Shown here: positions 1-8,910 of the stretch, one piece after another
How positions within the stretch are numbered: position 1 is the stretch's first letter
How the letters are laid out: each line of letters starts with the position of its first letter
Origin: Pseudomonas benzenivorans
GTDB lineage: Bacteria > Pseudomonadota > Gammaproteobacteria > Pseudomonadales > Pseudomonadaceae
DNA: 64,000 nucleotides
Reading direction: 5' to 3'
Assembly: GCF_024397895.1 (NCBI RefSeq)
Contig: NZ_CP073346.1
Span: 744,001-808,000 of the forward strand
The notes under the pieces: generated by a model
Told to the model about the DNA's origin: nothing
What the model saw: only the letters and a program-made list of their open reading frames with translations
Database searches by the model: none
Made by a program: the position numbers and the translations under genes

Positions 1-905
1 TTGATGTACTGCACCTGACTGGCGTCGAGCCCGGCATCGCGCAGGGCGTTGGCCATGCAGCGCGCGGCCCCTGCGCCGTCTTCCGGTGGCGAGGTCATGT
101 GGAAGGCATCGCCGCTCATGCCGAAACCTATCAGCTCGGCATAGATGGTCGCACCGCGGGCCTTGGCATGCTCCAGCTCTTCCAGCACCAGGGTGCCGGC
201 GCCGTCGGACAGGACGAAACCATCGCGATCCTTGTCCCACGGACGACTGGCCTTGGTCGGTTCATCGTTGCGGGTCGACAGCGCCCGCGCGGCCGCGAAG
301 CCGCCGATGCCCAGACCGCAGGCGGCCATCTCGGCGCCACCGGCGACCATCACGTCCGCCTCGCCATAGGCGATGTTGCGGGCAGCCATGCCGATGCAAT
401 GGGTGCCGGTGGTACACGCCGTGGCGATGGCGTAGTTAGGCCCCTGCAGCCCCAGATGGATCGACAGGAAGCCGGAAATCATGTTGATGATCGAACCGGG
501 CACGAAGAACGGCGAGATACGCCGCGGCCCCTGCTCATGCAGCGCCTTGCAGCTGTTCTCGATGTTGGTCAGGCCGCCGATACCGGAGCCAAGCGCCACG
601 CCAATGCGTTCACGATTGGCATCGGTGACTTCCAATCCGGAATCGCGCACCGCCTGAAAGCTGGCGGCCAGGCCGTACTGGATAAACAGATCGAGCTTGC
701 GCGCCTCTTTGGCCGACAAGTATTGCTCGACGTCAAAGCCCTTAACCGAACCGCCAAAGCGGGTGGAATAGGCCGACAGGTCCATGTGCTCGATCAGGCC
801 GATGCCGCTGCGCCCGGCCAAAATGCCCTGCCAGCTGCTCAGCACATCGTTACCCAGCGGCGAAACCATGCCCATACCGGTAACCACGACGCGTCTACGC
901 GACAC
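1..905 (-). CDS. fabF: 3-oxoacyl-ACP synthase II (FabF), 3' end cut by window
   Basis: Condensing enzyme that elongates acyl-ACP with malonyl-ACP in cytosolic fatty acid synthesis. The gene runs off the left edge, so about 301 residues of a usual ~414 are visible. The start is GTG at 905, preceded by AGGAG at a good distance; the protein begins [18 protein letters not shown]. The nucleophile is Cys164 in [11 protein letters not shown]. The sequence ends just before the NAHGTST motif, so the two catalytic histidines lie outside the window. It follows acpP, with a strong hairpin between the two genes. The family assignment is clear from sequence. Confidence 0.96.
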   Translation of the reverse strand, partial: MSRRRVVVTGMGMVSPLGNDVLSSWQGILAGRSGIGLIEHMDLSAYSTRFGGSVKGFDVEQYLSAKEARKLDLFIQYGLAASFQAVRDSGLEVTDANRERIGVALGSGIGGLTNIENSCKALHEQGPRRISPFFVPGSIINMISGFLSIHLGLQGPNYAIATACTTGTHCIGMAARNIAYGEADVMVAGGAEMAACGLGIGGFAAARALSTRNDEPTKASRPWDKDRDGFVLSDGAGTLVLEELEHAKARGATIYAELIGFGMSGDAFHMTSPPEDGAGAARCMANALRDAGLDASQVQYI

Positions 906-953
906 AGCAATCTCCTCTTGTTCGGTTTTACAACGCTTGCAATGCGCTTAAAG

Positions 954-988
954 AAAAGCCGCACGCCCGATGAAGGCGTGCGGCTTTT
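954..988 (-). terminator. Intrinsic terminator between acpP and fabF
   Basis: A perfect 14-bp stem (954-967 with 975-988) with a 7-nt loop. Read on the minus strand it ends in TTTTCTTT. It lies directly after acpP and should stop or attenuate transcription into fabF, which would let acpP be made in excess over fabF. Confidence 0.8.
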
Positions 989-1012
989 CCTAGTCGGGAA
1001 TCGACGATTCGC

Positions 1013-1249
1013 TTACTGCGCGTTGGCAGTCACGTAATCGATGGCTTCCTGAACGGTGGTGATCTTCTCAGCTTTCTCGTCCGGGATCTCGGTCTCGAAT
1101 TCCTCTTCGAGAGCCATCACCAGCTCAACGGTGTCAAGAGAGTCGGCACCCAGGTCTTCAACGAAGGAAGCGCTGTTGGTTACTTCGTCTTCTTTGACGC
1201 CAAGCTGCTCGGCAACGATTTTCTTGACGCGTTCTTCGATGGTGCTCAT
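1013..1249 (-). CDS. acpP: Acyl carrier protein (AcpP)
   Basis: The 78-residue acidic acyl carrier of fatty acid, lipid A and phospholipid synthesis. The 4'-phosphopantetheine attachment site is Ser37 in GADSLD. Length and the four-helix sequence pattern ([17 protein letters not shown], then [10 protein letters not shown]) match typical AcpP. The ATG at 1249 has TAGGAG upstream. It lies between fabG and fabF, with its own promoter candidate at 1303-1330 and a terminator after it, which fits the very high expression usual for this protein. Confidence 0.98.
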   Translation of the reverse strand: MSTIEERVKKIVAEQLGVKEDEVTNSASFVEDLGADSLDTVELVMALEEEFETEIPDEKAEKITTVQEAIDYVTANAQ

Positions 1250-1302
1250 ACCTTGTTCTCACTCCTAATGGGACAAATCCAGGCCACTGGTCGGCGGCCA
1301 AG

Positions 1303-1330
1303 TGTATAGAAAGGGTTTTTAGCATTTCAA
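1303..1330 (-). promoter_or_regulatory. Candidate sigma-70 promoter of acpP
   Basis: On the minus strand TTGAAA (1330-1325), a 16-nt spacer and TATACA (1308-1303) point toward acpP. It sits in the 197-nt gap between fabG and acpP. Assignment is by motif and position only. Confidence 0.55.
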
Positions 1331-1446
1331 GCTGAATGCCGGGGTGCCCCCAGGAACACTTCAACGATCTGTCTATAAACCAGTTGCAGCTTTATATCGG
1401 ATTTTAGACAGCGTCTATGACAGTTTTCCGAAGGCATCCGTCACAT

Positions 1447-2190
1447 TTAGCTCATGTACATACCGCCATTCACAGGGATAGTAGCTCCTGTGACGTAGGC
1501 TGCGCCATCGGAAGCAAGGAAAGCGACCACTTTTGCGATCTCTTCGGCCTGCCCCAAACGGCCCAGCGGAATCTGGTTCAGCAGCGCATCGCGCTGACCT
1601 TCCGGCAGTTCGCGGGTCATATCGGTATCGATAAAGCCCGGCGCCACGGCGTTCACGGTGATCGCCCGCGACCCGACTTCACGGGCCAGCGCACGACCAA
1701 AACCTTCCAGTCCGGCCTTGGCTGCGGCGTAGTTTACCTGCCCGGCGTTGCCCATGGCGCCGACCACCGATCCGATATTGATGATGCGACCGAAACGGGC
1801 CTTGGTCATGCCACGCAGCACGGCCTTGGACAGGCGATACAAGCTGTTCAGATTGGTGTTGATGACATCGAACCATTCGTCATCTTTCATCCGCAACATC
1901 AGATTATCGCGGGTGATGCCGGCATTATTGACCAGAATCAGCGGCTGACCCAGGTGCTGCTGGATATGTTCCAGGGTGCTCGACACCGACTCGTCGCTGC
2001 TGACATCCAGCACCAACCCCGCCCCCTCTATGCCGTTGGCTTTCAGGGTTTCGGCGATGCGCTCGGCACCGGAGGCCGAAGTGGCGGTGCCGATGACTAC
2101 GGCGCCTTGACGCCCCAGCTCCAGCGCGATGGCCTGGCCAATGCCGCGGCTCGCGCCGGTGACCAGTGCAACCTTACCTTGCAGGCTCAT
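1447..2190 (-). CDS. fabG: 3-oxoacyl-ACP reductase (FabG)
   Basis: NADPH-dependent reduction of 3-oxoacyl-ACP, 247 residues, short-chain dehydrogenase fold. The Rossmann motif TGASRGIG is at 11-18, NNAG at 88-91, and the catalytic set is Ser141, Tyr154 and Lys158 (NYAAAK). The ATG at 2190 is chosen because GAGGAGAGG lies just upstream; a TTG 15 bases earlier would contain that ribosome site. Only 15 nt separate it from the stop of fabD, so the two are co-transcribed. Confidence 0.97.
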   Translation of the reverse strand: MSLQGKVALVTGASRGIGQAIALELGRQGAVVIGTATSASGAERIAETLKANGIEGAGLVLDVSSDESVSSTLEHIQQHLGQPLILVNNAGITRDNLMLRMKDDEWFDVINTNLNSLYRLSKAVLRGMTKARFGRIINIGSVVGAMGNAGQVNYAAAKAGLEGFGRALAREVGSRAITVNAVAPGFIDTDMTRELPEGQRDALLNQIPLGRLGQAEEIAKVVAFLASDGAAYVTGATIPVNGGMYMS

Positions 2191-2205
2191 AAAACCTCTC
2201 CTCAA

Positions 2206-3144
2206 TCAGGCCAAGGCCGCACGGGTGGCGGCAAAGGCGTCCGGGGTATCCAGATTATGGGTATTGATGCCCTTCACGCAGCGCTTGTTCAGGCCGGACA
2301 ACACCTTGCCGGGACCGCACTCGACCAGATCGGTCACGCCTTGCTCAGACAGGCAAACCATCGACTCGACCCAGCGCACCGGGCTGTAAAGCTGAGCCAG
2401 CAAATCGCGCTTGAGGGCGTCGAGATCGGCCACCACTGCCGCGCTGACGTTCTGCACCAGCCGAATCCGCGGCGCCTGCCAGGCAATTGCCGATACGGCG
2501 CCGGCGAAGCGCTCGGCCGCCGGGCGCATCAACGCGCAGTGCGAAGGCACGCTGACCGGCAGCGGCATGGCACGCTTGGCGCCACGCGCCTTGCAGGCAT
2601 CGACTGCGCGCGCCACGGCGGCAGCGGAGCCGGCGATGACCACCTGCCCCGGGGCGTTGAAATTGACCGCGCTCACTACCTCACCCTGCGCGGCTTCGGC
2701 GCAGGCGGCCAGCACATCGGCGTCCTCCAGCCCCAGGATGGCGGCCATTCCGCCCTGCCCAGCCGGAACGGCCTGCTGCATCAGCTGACCACGATGTTCG
2801 ACCAGCTTCACCGCAGCGGCAAACTCCAGGCAACCTGCCGCCACCAGCGCCGAGTATTCACCCAGGCTGTGACCGGCAACGAAAGCCGGGACCGCGCCGC
2901 CCTGCGCCTGCCACAGGCGCCACAGGGCAATGGAGGCTGCGAGGATCGCCGGCTGAGTCTTGTCGGTTTGATTCAGTTGCTCTTCCGGACCCTGCTGGGT
3001 CAACGACCACAGGTCGTAGCCGAGCGCGTCGGAGGCTTCAGCAAAGGTGTCGATGATCAGCTGCTGCTGTGCGCCATGTTCGGCCAGCATCGCCAGGGAC
3101 TGGGAGCCTTGGCCAGGAAAGACAAATGCGTGGGATGCAGACAT
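2206..3144 (-). CDS. fabD: Malonyl-CoA:ACP transacylase (FabD)
   Basis: Transfers malonyl from CoA to AcpP, supplying the extender unit to FabB/FabF. 312 residues, the usual length. The nucleophile is Ser93 in GHSLGEYSAL and the catalytic His202 lies in VPSHCALM; the N-terminal FVFPGQGSQ is typical. It lies 106 nt downstream of plsX and 15 nt upstream of fabG in the same direction, the standard proteobacterial fab cluster. Confidence 0.97.
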   Translation of the reverse strand: MSASHAFVFPGQGSQSLAMLAEHGAQQQLIIDTFAEASDALGYDLWSLTQQGPEEQLNQTDKTQPAILAASIALWRLWQAQGGAVPAFVAGHSLGEYSALVAAGCLEFAAAVKLVEHRGQLMQQAVPAGQGGMAAILGLEDADVLAACAEAAQGEVVSAVNFNAPGQVVIAGSAAAVARAVDACKARGAKRAMPLPVSVPSHCALMRPAAERFAGAVSAIAWQAPRIRLVQNVSAAVVADLDALKRDLLAQLYSPVRWVESMVCLSEQGVTDLVECGPGKVLSGLNKRCVKGINTHNLDTPDAFAATRAALA

Positions 3145-3250
3145 GTATAGGTTTCCCTAGTGGTCTTAGCGTCGGGGGAAGTCGCGACAAGGCATAGCCA
3201 AGCGAAACGAACTGACAGTTGGATGACAGGGCGTCGGCCGCGGTCACATC

Positions 3251-4261
3251 CTAGAGCAACAGATCCTCGAGGCGCCCATGGAGGCGTTGCGGCAGATTTT
3301 CCTCGATCTCCGTCAAAGCACGGCGAATAGCGCTCTTAAAGCCCTCCTCGCCGGCGGCACCATGACTCTTTACCACGATCCCCTGCAAACCGAGAAAGCT
3401 CGCGCCATTGTGCCGCGCTGGCGCCAGTTCGGCCCGCAGGCGCCGCAACAGCGGCAGGGCCAGCGCACCGACCAGGCGCGCCCCGGGCCCGCTGCTAAAC
3501 AATGCCTCGATACGCGCCGAGATCATCGCCGCCAGGCCCTCGCTGGATTTGAGCAAGATGTTTCCGACGAATCCGTCACACACCACCACATCGGCCTCAC
3601 CGCGATACAGGCCGTCACCCTCTACAAAACCACTGTAGTTCAACCCCGGAGCCTGCTGCAGCAGACTCGCGGCGAGCTTGACCTGCTGATTGCCCTTGAT
3701 GTCTTCGGTACCGACATTGAGCAGCGCAATACGCGGCCTGACGACTCCCATGGCCTCTGCGGCCACCGAGCCCATCACGGCGAACTGGTACAGGTGCTCG
3801 GCGCTGCAATCAACGTTCGCGCCCAAGTCAAGCAACTGGCAATGCCCGGCGCGAGTCGGAACCGCCGTCATCATGGCTGGACGATCGATACCCGGAAGCG
3901 TCTTCAGCACATAGCGCGACAACGCCATCAGCGCCCCGGTATTACCGGCGCTTACACAAGCCTGCGCCCGCCCCGCACGCACCAGCTCCAGGGCCACCCG
4001 CATCGAGGCGTCGGGCTTGCTGCGCAGCGCCTGAGCCGGCCGCTCATCCATGGCGATCACTTCGCTGGCGTGCGCGACACGCAGGCGCGCACGATCGACA
4101 CCGGGACTCCGGGCAATCAGCTCTTCAATCAGGGAGGCTTGGCCGACAAGGACCAGGTGCAGCGAGGGGAACTCAGCCAGACAGGCGATGCTGGCTGGAA
4201 CAATGCAGTGGGGACCGAAGTCCCCACCCATTGCGTCAATCGCGATGATCGGAGCGGACAA
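3251..4261 (-). CDS. plsX: Phosphate acyltransferase PlsX
   Basis: Makes acyl-phosphate from acyl-ACP, the donor for PlsY in phosphatidic acid synthesis; peripheral to the inner membrane. 336 residues. The N-terminus [13 protein letters not shown] and the segments SAGNTGALM and [12 protein letters not shown] are family signatures. The start is a TTG at 4261, three bases after the rpmF stop, with only a weak ribosome site. The next in-frame ATG is inside the conserved AMGGDFGP motif, so the TTG is the best choice. It probably depends on translation of rpmF. Confidence 0.95.
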   Translation of the reverse strand: MSAPIIAIDAMGGDFGPHCIVPASIACLAEFPSLHLVLVGQASLIEELIARSPGVDRARLRVAHASEVIAMDERPAQALRSKPDASMRVALELVRAGRAQACVSAGNTGALMALSRYVLKTLPGIDRPAMMTAVPTRAGHCQLLDLGANVDCSAEHLYQFAVMGSVAAEAMGVVRPRIALLNVGTEDIKGNQQVKLAASLLQQAPGLNYSGFVEGDGLYRGEADVVVCDGFVGNILLKSSEGLAAMISARIEALFSSGPGARLVGALALPLLRRLRAELAPARHNGASFLGLQGIVVKSHGAAGEEGFKSAIRRALTEIEENLPQRLHGRLEDLLL

Positions 4262-4264
4262 GGA

Positions 4265-4447
4265 TTACTCGTCGGCGCCCTTGTCGATCACCTTGCGACC
4301 ACGGTAAACACCTTCCGGCGATACGTGGTGGCGCAGGTGTACTTCACCGGTGCTCTTCTCGACGGACAGAGCGTTGCCTTCGAGAGCGTCGTGGGAGCGA
4401 CGCATGTCACGGGCGGAACGGGATTTTTTGTTCTGCTGAACAGCCAT
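4265..4447 (-). CDS. rpmF: 50S ribosomal protein L32
   Basis: 60-residue basic large-subunit protein. The N-terminus [20 protein letters not shown] is the classic L32 pattern. This copy has no CxxC zinc ribbon, as in enteric L32. AGGAG lies 10 nt before the ATG. It sits between yceD (13 nt upstream) and plsX (3 nt downstream), the conserved yceD-rpmF-plsX-fab order that ties ribosome and membrane synthesis together. Confidence 0.97.
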   Translation of the reverse strand: MAVQQNKKSRSARDMRRSHDALEGNALSVEKSTGEVHLRHHVSPEGVYRGRKVIDKGADE

Positions 4448-4460
4448 AACTAATTAACTC

Positions 4461-4988
4461 CTAAACGTTTGGGTCACGCTTTAACTGTGCCAATACACTG
4501 AACGGGTTGGACCGTGTTACCTCGTCCTCGCTCGACTCGGGCTCTTCGAGGCCGGCCGGCTGCTGGCAATCTTCAGGGCCATGAGCCGGAACGATGGGCA
4601 AGGCGAGCAACAGCTCATCCTCGACCAGCGCCAGCAGATCCAATGGCTCTTCACCCACTTCCAGCACGTCATAGCCTTTCGGCACAGACTGGGTATTCGC
4701 ACCTTCTTTCACCACAGCGTAATCACATGCGCTTTGGATCGGCAGAGCGACCAGCTCCAGACAACGCTGGCAAACCATCTTGACCTCAACCTCGAGCTCG
4801 CTGTGCATTACCACAGCATTGCGCTCGTCGCGCTCGAAGACGAACTTCGCGCGCACCATGCCGTGGTTATCGGCAAGCGGGTCGCAGAGGCGCTGCAAAT
4901 CGGCCAGCGGTACCACTCCTTCGAGAGCGGTGCCACGATCAGCCAGTTTGCGCGGATCAACGTGAGGTGGAATCGGACCATTTGACAT
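4461..4988 (-). CDS. yceD: 23S rRNA accumulation protein YceD (DUF177)
   Basis: 175 residues of the DUF177 family, needed for normal 23S rRNA accumulation in E. coli. The zinc-like CQRC motif lies mid-protein and the C-terminus has the conserved NPFSVLAQLKRD. It is first gene of the yceD-rpmF-plsX-fabD-fabG run. The ATG at 4988 has no ribosome-binding site. A strong promoter places the expected transcription start only a few bases upstream, so the message may be leaderless (see findings). Confidence 0.92.
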   Translation of the reverse strand: MSNGPIPPHVDPRKLADRGTALEGVVPLADLQRLCDPLADNHGMVRAKFVFERDERNAVVMHSELEVEVKMVCQRCLELVALPIQSACDYAVVKEGANTQSVPKGYDVLEVGEEPLDLLALVEDELLLALPIVPAHGPEDCQQPAGLEEPESSEDEVTRSNPFSVLAQLKRDPNV

Positions 4989-4997
4989 AGGCGCCGC

Positions 4998-5026
4998 ATT
5001 CTAGGGATGCGCCCACACCCTGTCAA
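4998..5026 (-). promoter_or_regulatory. Strong sigma-70 promoter of the yceD-rpmF-plsX-fab operon
   Basis: On the minus strand TTGACA (5026-5021), a 17-nt spacer and TAGAAT (5003-4998). The -35 is perfect, the -10 has one mismatch, and the spacing is ideal. The predicted start of transcription is near 4991, about 3 nt before the yceD ATG. Confidence 0.75.
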
Positions 5027-5072
5027 AGGAAATTCAGCCTGTCCAGCATCCAGACCGACAGCTAGAATCGCC

Positions 5073-5088
5073 CTCCTTATATAAGGAG
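5073..5088 (+). promoter_or_regulatory. Palindrome holding the maf ribosome-binding site
   Basis: CTCCTTATATAAGGAG is a perfect 16-bp palindrome. As RNA it can form a 6-bp stem with an ATAT loop that pairs the AAGGAG ribosome site of maf with CTCCTT just upstream. Any effect on translation is inferred. Confidence 0.5.
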
Positions 5089-5094
5089 TCCACC

Positions 5095-5673
5095 ATGCTG
5101 CCCCTGGTACTCGCATCCAGCTCCCCCTACCGGCGCGAGCTACTGACCCGCCTGCGCCTCCCCTTCACCTGGAGCGCCCCGGCGATCGATGAAAGCCGCC
5201 TGCCCGACGAAGACGCCAGCACCCTGGTTCGCCGTCTCGCCGAAGCAAAGGCCAGAGCCATTAGCAGCACCCACCCGAAGCACCTGATCATCGGTTCCGA
5301 CCAGGTCGCCACCCTCGAGCAGGACATCCTCGGCAAGCCTCACACCTTCGAGCGCGCCCACGCCCAACTGCTCGCAGCCAGCGGCAAGAGCGTCACTTTC
5401 CTCACCGGCCTTGCCCTGCTCAACAGCGAAACCGGCCACTGCCAGGTGGACTGCATCCCCTTTACCGTGCACTTCCGCCCCCTCGGCGAAGCCCAGATCA
5501 GTCGCTACCTGCAGGCCGAGCAGCCGTACGACTGCGCCGGCAGCTTCAAGGCCGAAGGCCTGGGCATCAGCCTGATCCGCAGCACCGAGGGCGCCGACGC
5601 CAGCAGCCTGATCGGCCTGCCACTGATCCGCCTGGTGGACATGCTGCACCAGACCGGTATCGACATCCCCTAA
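5095..5673 (+). CDS. maf: Maf/YceF-type nucleoside triphosphate pyrophosphatase
   Basis: 192 residues, cytosolic house-cleaning pyrophosphatase of the Maf family, most like the YceF group that acts on 7-methyl-GTP. The N-terminal LASSSPYRRELL and the catalytic Asp69 in IGSDQVA with Lys81 in GKP are visible. AAGGAG lies 6 nt before the ATG within a palindrome. It is divergent from yceD and followed by a clear terminator, so it is probably a single-gene unit. The substrate is inferred from the subfamily. Confidence 0.92.
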   Translation: MLPLVLASSSPYRRELLTRLRLPFTWSAPAIDESRLPDEDASTLVRRLAEAKARAISSTHPKHLIIGSDQVATLEQDILGKPHTFERAHAQLLAASGKSVTFLTGLALLNSETGHCQVDCIPFTVHFRPLGEAQISRYLQAEQPYDCAGSFKAEGLGISLIRSTEGADASSLIGLPLIRLVDMLHQTGIDIP

Positions 5674-5683
5674 CCCCAGACAT

Positions 5684-5713
5684 AAAGAAGCCCGACCGAG
5701 GCCGGGCTTCTTT
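5684..5713 (+). terminator. Intrinsic terminator after maf
   Basis: An 11-bp stem AAAGAAGCCCG (5684-5694) with CGGGCTTCTTT (5703-5713) and an 8-nt loop, immediately after maf and facing the 3' end of sppA. It is symmetric enough to serve both strands. Confidence 0.8.
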
Positions 5714-5729
5714 CATGGCAGCAAGAACA

Positions 5730-6713
5730 TCAACGCAAACTGGGCCCCTGGAACCCCATCCACAACGCCACCTGCCCGGCAACACCGGCGCCAAGCTGCT
5801 TCGCAAAGCGATCGAGAGGCGACTCCTGCACGGTAAAATCGACCAGCTTCTCCACCCCGACCACCTCCCGCGCCACGTAGCTGCTATTACCCAAGGCATC
5901 AACTAGCCCCAGCTCCAGCGCCTGCTCTCCCGACCAGACCAGCCCCGAGAACAGCTCAGGATACTCATCGACCTTGAGCCGCTCACCGCGCCCCAGCTTG
6001 ACGCTGTCGATGAACTGGCGATGAGTCGTTTCGAGCACGCCCTGCCAGAAGCGCGCCTCCTCCTCCTTGGGCGGCTGGAACGGATCGAGAAACGTCTTGT
6101 GCTCACCCGAGGCATAGACCCGACGATCGACCCCCAGCTTCTCCATCACCCCAACAAAACCGAAGCCCGCCGCAGTGACACCGATGGACCCCACCAGGCT
6201 GGCCTTGTCGGCGTAGATCTGATCGGCAGCGCTGGCGATGTAATAGGCGCCGGACGCCCCCAGGTCGGTGATCACCGCATACAGCTTGATGGCCGGGTAC
6301 TCGCCTCGCAGGCGGCGAATCTCGTCATAGATGTAGCCCGACTGGACCGGACTGCCACCCGGACTGTTGATCCGCAGTATCACACCCTTGGTATTGGCGT
6401 CCTCGAATGCGGCGCGCAGGCTGCCGACAATATTGTCGGCACTGGCAGCCTCCTTGTCGGCAATCATCCCCCGCACCTCGATGAGCGCGGTATGCGCACC
6501 ACTCTTCGCAGCGCCCTTCTGCCAGTCGAGCAGCGGCGCAAACAGCGCCAGCGCCACGAACAGGTAGACGAAAGTCAGCAGCTTGAAAAAAATCCCCCAG
6601 CGCCGAGCGCGGCGCTGCTCCTGCACACCGGCCAACAGGGTTTTCTCCAACAGCTTCCAGCTCTTTTCATCGCCGCCACCACCAGCCGCCGACGCCTTCC
6701 ATTCATCCGACAT
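5730..6713 (-). CDS. sppA: Signal peptide peptidase SppA, short form
   Basis: 327-residue inner-membrane serine protease (peptidase family S49) that degrades cleaved signal peptides. One membrane segment at about 43-61 is followed by a periplasmic domain. The Ser/Lys dyad is Ser154 in GASGAYYIA and Lys206 in ASGEHK, as in the short Bacillus-type SppA rather than the double-length E. coli enzyme. The ATG at 6713 overlaps the end of the HAD phosphatase gene by 11 nt, so the two are translationally coupled. Confidence 0.92.
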   Translation of the reverse strand: MSDEWKASAAGGGGDEKSWKLLEKTLLAGVQEQRRARRWGIFFKLLTFVYLFVALALFAPLLDWQKGAAKSGAHTALIEVRGMIADKEAASADNIVGSLRAAFEDANTKGVILRINSPGGSPVQSGYIYDEIRRLRGEYPAIKLYAVITDLGASGAYYIASAADQIYADKASLVGSIGVTAAGFGFVGVMEKLGVDRRVYASGEHKTFLDPFQPPKEEEARFWQGVLETTHRQFIDSVKLGRGERLKVDEYPELFSGLVWSGEQALELGLVDALGNSSYVAREVVGVEKLVDFTVQESPLDRFAKQLGAGVAGQVALWMGFQGPSLR

Positions 6714-7398
6714 ATAGACCCTCTCCACCCCTTTGCTCGGCTGCACGACACTCGAGCCAGTCGCGCAACTCCGTGAAATGCTCAATCGCCAGCGCCGGCC
6801 CATGCTCGCGCAACGCCGACAAGGGCTGGGCACCGTAGCCCACGGCCACCGAATCCACCCCCGCGCGCCGCGCCATCTGCAGATCGAATGCCGAATCCCC
6901 GACCATCAATGCCCGACTGGACGAAACACCGCAATGCGCCAGGATCTGCTCAAGCATAAGCGGATCCGGCTTGCTCGCCGACTCATCCGCACAGCGCGTG
7001 GTATCGAAATAATTCAGCCAACCACGCTGCTCAAGCACCCGCCGCAGGCCATTACGCCCCTTGCCCGTGGCCACGGCCAAGCGATAGCCCGCCACGCGGA
7101 ACGCCTCCAGCGCCTCGGCCACCCCTGGAAACAGGGCCGAAGGCTCGGACTCCAGCGCCAGATAGTGCTCGCTATAGCAGCGCCGAAACCGCTCGATACG
7201 CTCCTGCTCGTCCAGTTGCGGATACAAAGAGCGGATAGCCTCCGGCAGCCCCAGGCCAATGATGCCCTTGACCTGAGCATCACTGCAGCGCATCAGACCA
7301 CAGGCATCCGCAGCGAAGTGCATCGCCTCGACGATGCGACCGATGGAATCGACCAGCGTGCCATCCCAATCAAAGATCAGCAGCTGATAGTCAGGCAC
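6703..7398 (-). CDS. HAD-superfamily hydrolase (phosphoglycolate-phosphatase-like)
   Basis: 231 residues, HAD family IA phosphatase. Motif I is [10 protein letters not shown], with Asp9 as nucleophile and Asp11 as acid/base. Motif II Ser/Thr lies in [10 protein letters not shown] and the acidic motif IV in [12 protein letters not shown]. The start is GTG at 7398, which overlaps the rluC stop by 8 nt. It sits in an rluC-phosphatase-sppA run. The substrate cannot be read from sequence; Gph-like activity is only the nearest family guess. Confidence 0.9.
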   Translation of the reverse strand: MPDYQLLIFDWDGTLVDSIGRIVEAMHFAADACGLMRCSDAQVKGIIGLGLPEAIRSLYPQLDEQERIERFRRCYSEHYLALESEPSALFPGVAEALEAFRVAGYRLAVATGKGRNGLRRVLEQRGWLNYFDTTRCADESASKPDPLMLEQILAHCGVSSSRALMVGDSAFDLQMARRAGVDSVAVGYGAQPLSALREHGPALAIEHFTELRDWLECRAAEQRGGEGLYVG

Positions 7399-8344
7399 TC
7401 AAGCGCTCCAGCGTGCGCGCCCAGACCTCGTCGACCGGGGCCTCGAGCCGCAATTCGCCACCTTCGGGCAGCGGCACAACCAGGGCGTAGGCATGCAGGA
7501 ACAGGCGCTTGCCGCCCAGGTCGCGAATCTCCCGGGTGAACTGTTCGTCGCCATACTTGCTGTCGCCGGCAATGCAATGACCGGCGTGCTTGCTGTGCAC
7601 GCGAATCTGGTGAGTCCGCCCGGTCACCGGCTTGGCCTCGACCAGCGTGGCGAAATCGCCGAAGCGCCGCAGCACGCGAAACACGGTCAACGCCTCCTTG
7701 CCCTCGGCATTGACCTCTACCATGCGCTCGCCAGAACGCAGATTGCTCTTCTGCAGCGGCGCATTGACCTGCTTCTTCGCCGTCGCCCAGTGCCCGCGCA
7801 CCAGGGCCATGTAACGCTTGTCCACGCCGTCGCCGCGCAGCGCTTCATGCAAGTGGCGCAACATGCTGCGCTTCTTGGCGATCATCAGCAGCCCGGAGGT
7901 ATCGCGGTCGAGACGATGAACCAGCTCGAGATCCTTGGCGTCCGGCCGCAACTGACGGAAGGCCTCGATCACCCCGTAACTCAGGCCGCTGCCGCCGTGC
8001 ACGGCAATGCCGGCCGGCTTGTTCAGCACGATCAGCCCCTTGTCCTCGTAGACGATCGCCGCCTCCAGCCGCTCGAGCAGCCCTTGCGCCAGAGGCTCAG
8101 GCTCGTCACGCTCAGCCAGCCGCAGCGGCGGCACGCGCACCACATCGCCCGCCTGCAGCTTGTATTCCGGCTTGATTCGCCCCTTGTTGACGCGCACTTC
8201 ACCCTTGCGCAGGATGCGATAGATCAATGTCTTGGGCACACCCTTGAGCTGGGTGCGCAGGAAGTTGTCGATTCGTTGGCCGGCGAGTTCCGGTGCAACC
8301 TCGAGCAGCTGGACGCCGGAGGTTGGAGAGGCAGGAGTAGTCAT
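7391..8344 (-). CDS. rluC: 23S rRNA pseudouridine synthase RluC
   Basis: 317 residues. RluC modifies 23S rRNA at positions 955, 2504 and 2580 in E. coli. It has an N-terminal S4 RNA-binding domain (about 20-75, [20 protein letters not shown]) and an RluA-type catalytic domain with the catalytic Asp in HRLDRDTSG. The ATG at 8344 gives the normal length; longer in-frame extensions run into the intergenic region. It is divergent from rne, the same arrangement as in E. coli. Confidence 0.95.
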   Translation of the reverse strand: MTTPASPTSGVQLLEVAPELAGQRIDNFLRTQLKGVPKTLIYRILRKGEVRVNKGRIKPEYKLQAGDVVRVPPLRLAERDEPEPLAQGLLERLEAAIVYEDKGLIVLNKPAGIAVHGGSGLSYGVIEAFRQLRPDAKDLELVHRLDRDTSGLLMIAKKRSMLRHLHEALRGDGVDKRYMALVRGHWATAKKQVNAPLQKSNLRSGERMVEVNAEGKEALTVFRVLRRFGDFATLVEAKPVTGRTHQIRVHSKHAGHCIAGDSKYGDEQFTREIRDLGGKRLFLHAYALVVPLPEGGELRLEAPVDEVWARTLERLSA

Positions 8345-8910
8345 CGCGCAATGATAACAATTTTTTATGGAATTGAAGCACTTAATCATTGCTGCTATAG
8401 TCGCGAACGCCGCCAAAAGCGGTCTGGTCTGCGGATGTTCGCCAAAACTGCCATCCCACACCGACGCAACCCATTCAGGACGTAAGGCCGTCCGACGGGA
8501 CTTTCGCCGCAATGGCCGCGAATAACTCGGAAATAAAGCCTTAAGCCATGACGCGCGACCTTCCCCTTTGGATGGCCGCGGTAAATGCCAACCCGCTGCA
8601 GATTCTGCGCGCGGCACCCGATTTTCAGCGATACGTGTAGGGTGGAGATGTACAACTGTCGGTCTGCGTAGCACATAGCTTTACCAAGACGCCTTATCTC
8701 GTCCGCTACCGACAGCTGATTCCTCCTCCTGAGCAAGTGCTTTCTGTCACAACAGCAAGCAGGAGACGTCTGTCGCGGCCCAGCACAACTGGCTGACTGC
8801 CGCTTGACAATGAAACGATTTACGACCGTTTCTGACGCGCCTGACACCGACCCTGAGAGTCGTGTGTGCCGAACGCCGTTTCCGCCAGCACCGGAAACCG
8901 ACGGTACTAC
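8345..8910 (+). promoter_or_regulatory. rluC-rne intergenic region and long rne leader
   Basis: 566 bases without a credible gene. The rne promoter candidate lies at 8373-8401, so the rne message should carry an untranslated leader of about 500 nt. Several inverted repeats are present, for example GAAACG (8812-8817) with CGTTTC (8827-8832). In E. coli the 361-nt rne leader folds into hairpins through which RNase E controls its own message. A similar role here is inferred from position and length. Confidence 0.6.
8373..8401 (+). promoter_or_regulatory. Candidate sigma-70 promoter of rne
   Basis: TTGAAG (8373-8378), a 17-nt spacer and TATAGT (8396-8401). It is the best promoter match upstream of rne and predicts a start near 8408. 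Confidence 0.65.

Noticed and set aside
8804..8809. Perfect TTGACA as an alternative rne -35
   Set aside because: No acceptable -10 at 16-18 nt downstream; the 8373-8401 promoter is better.
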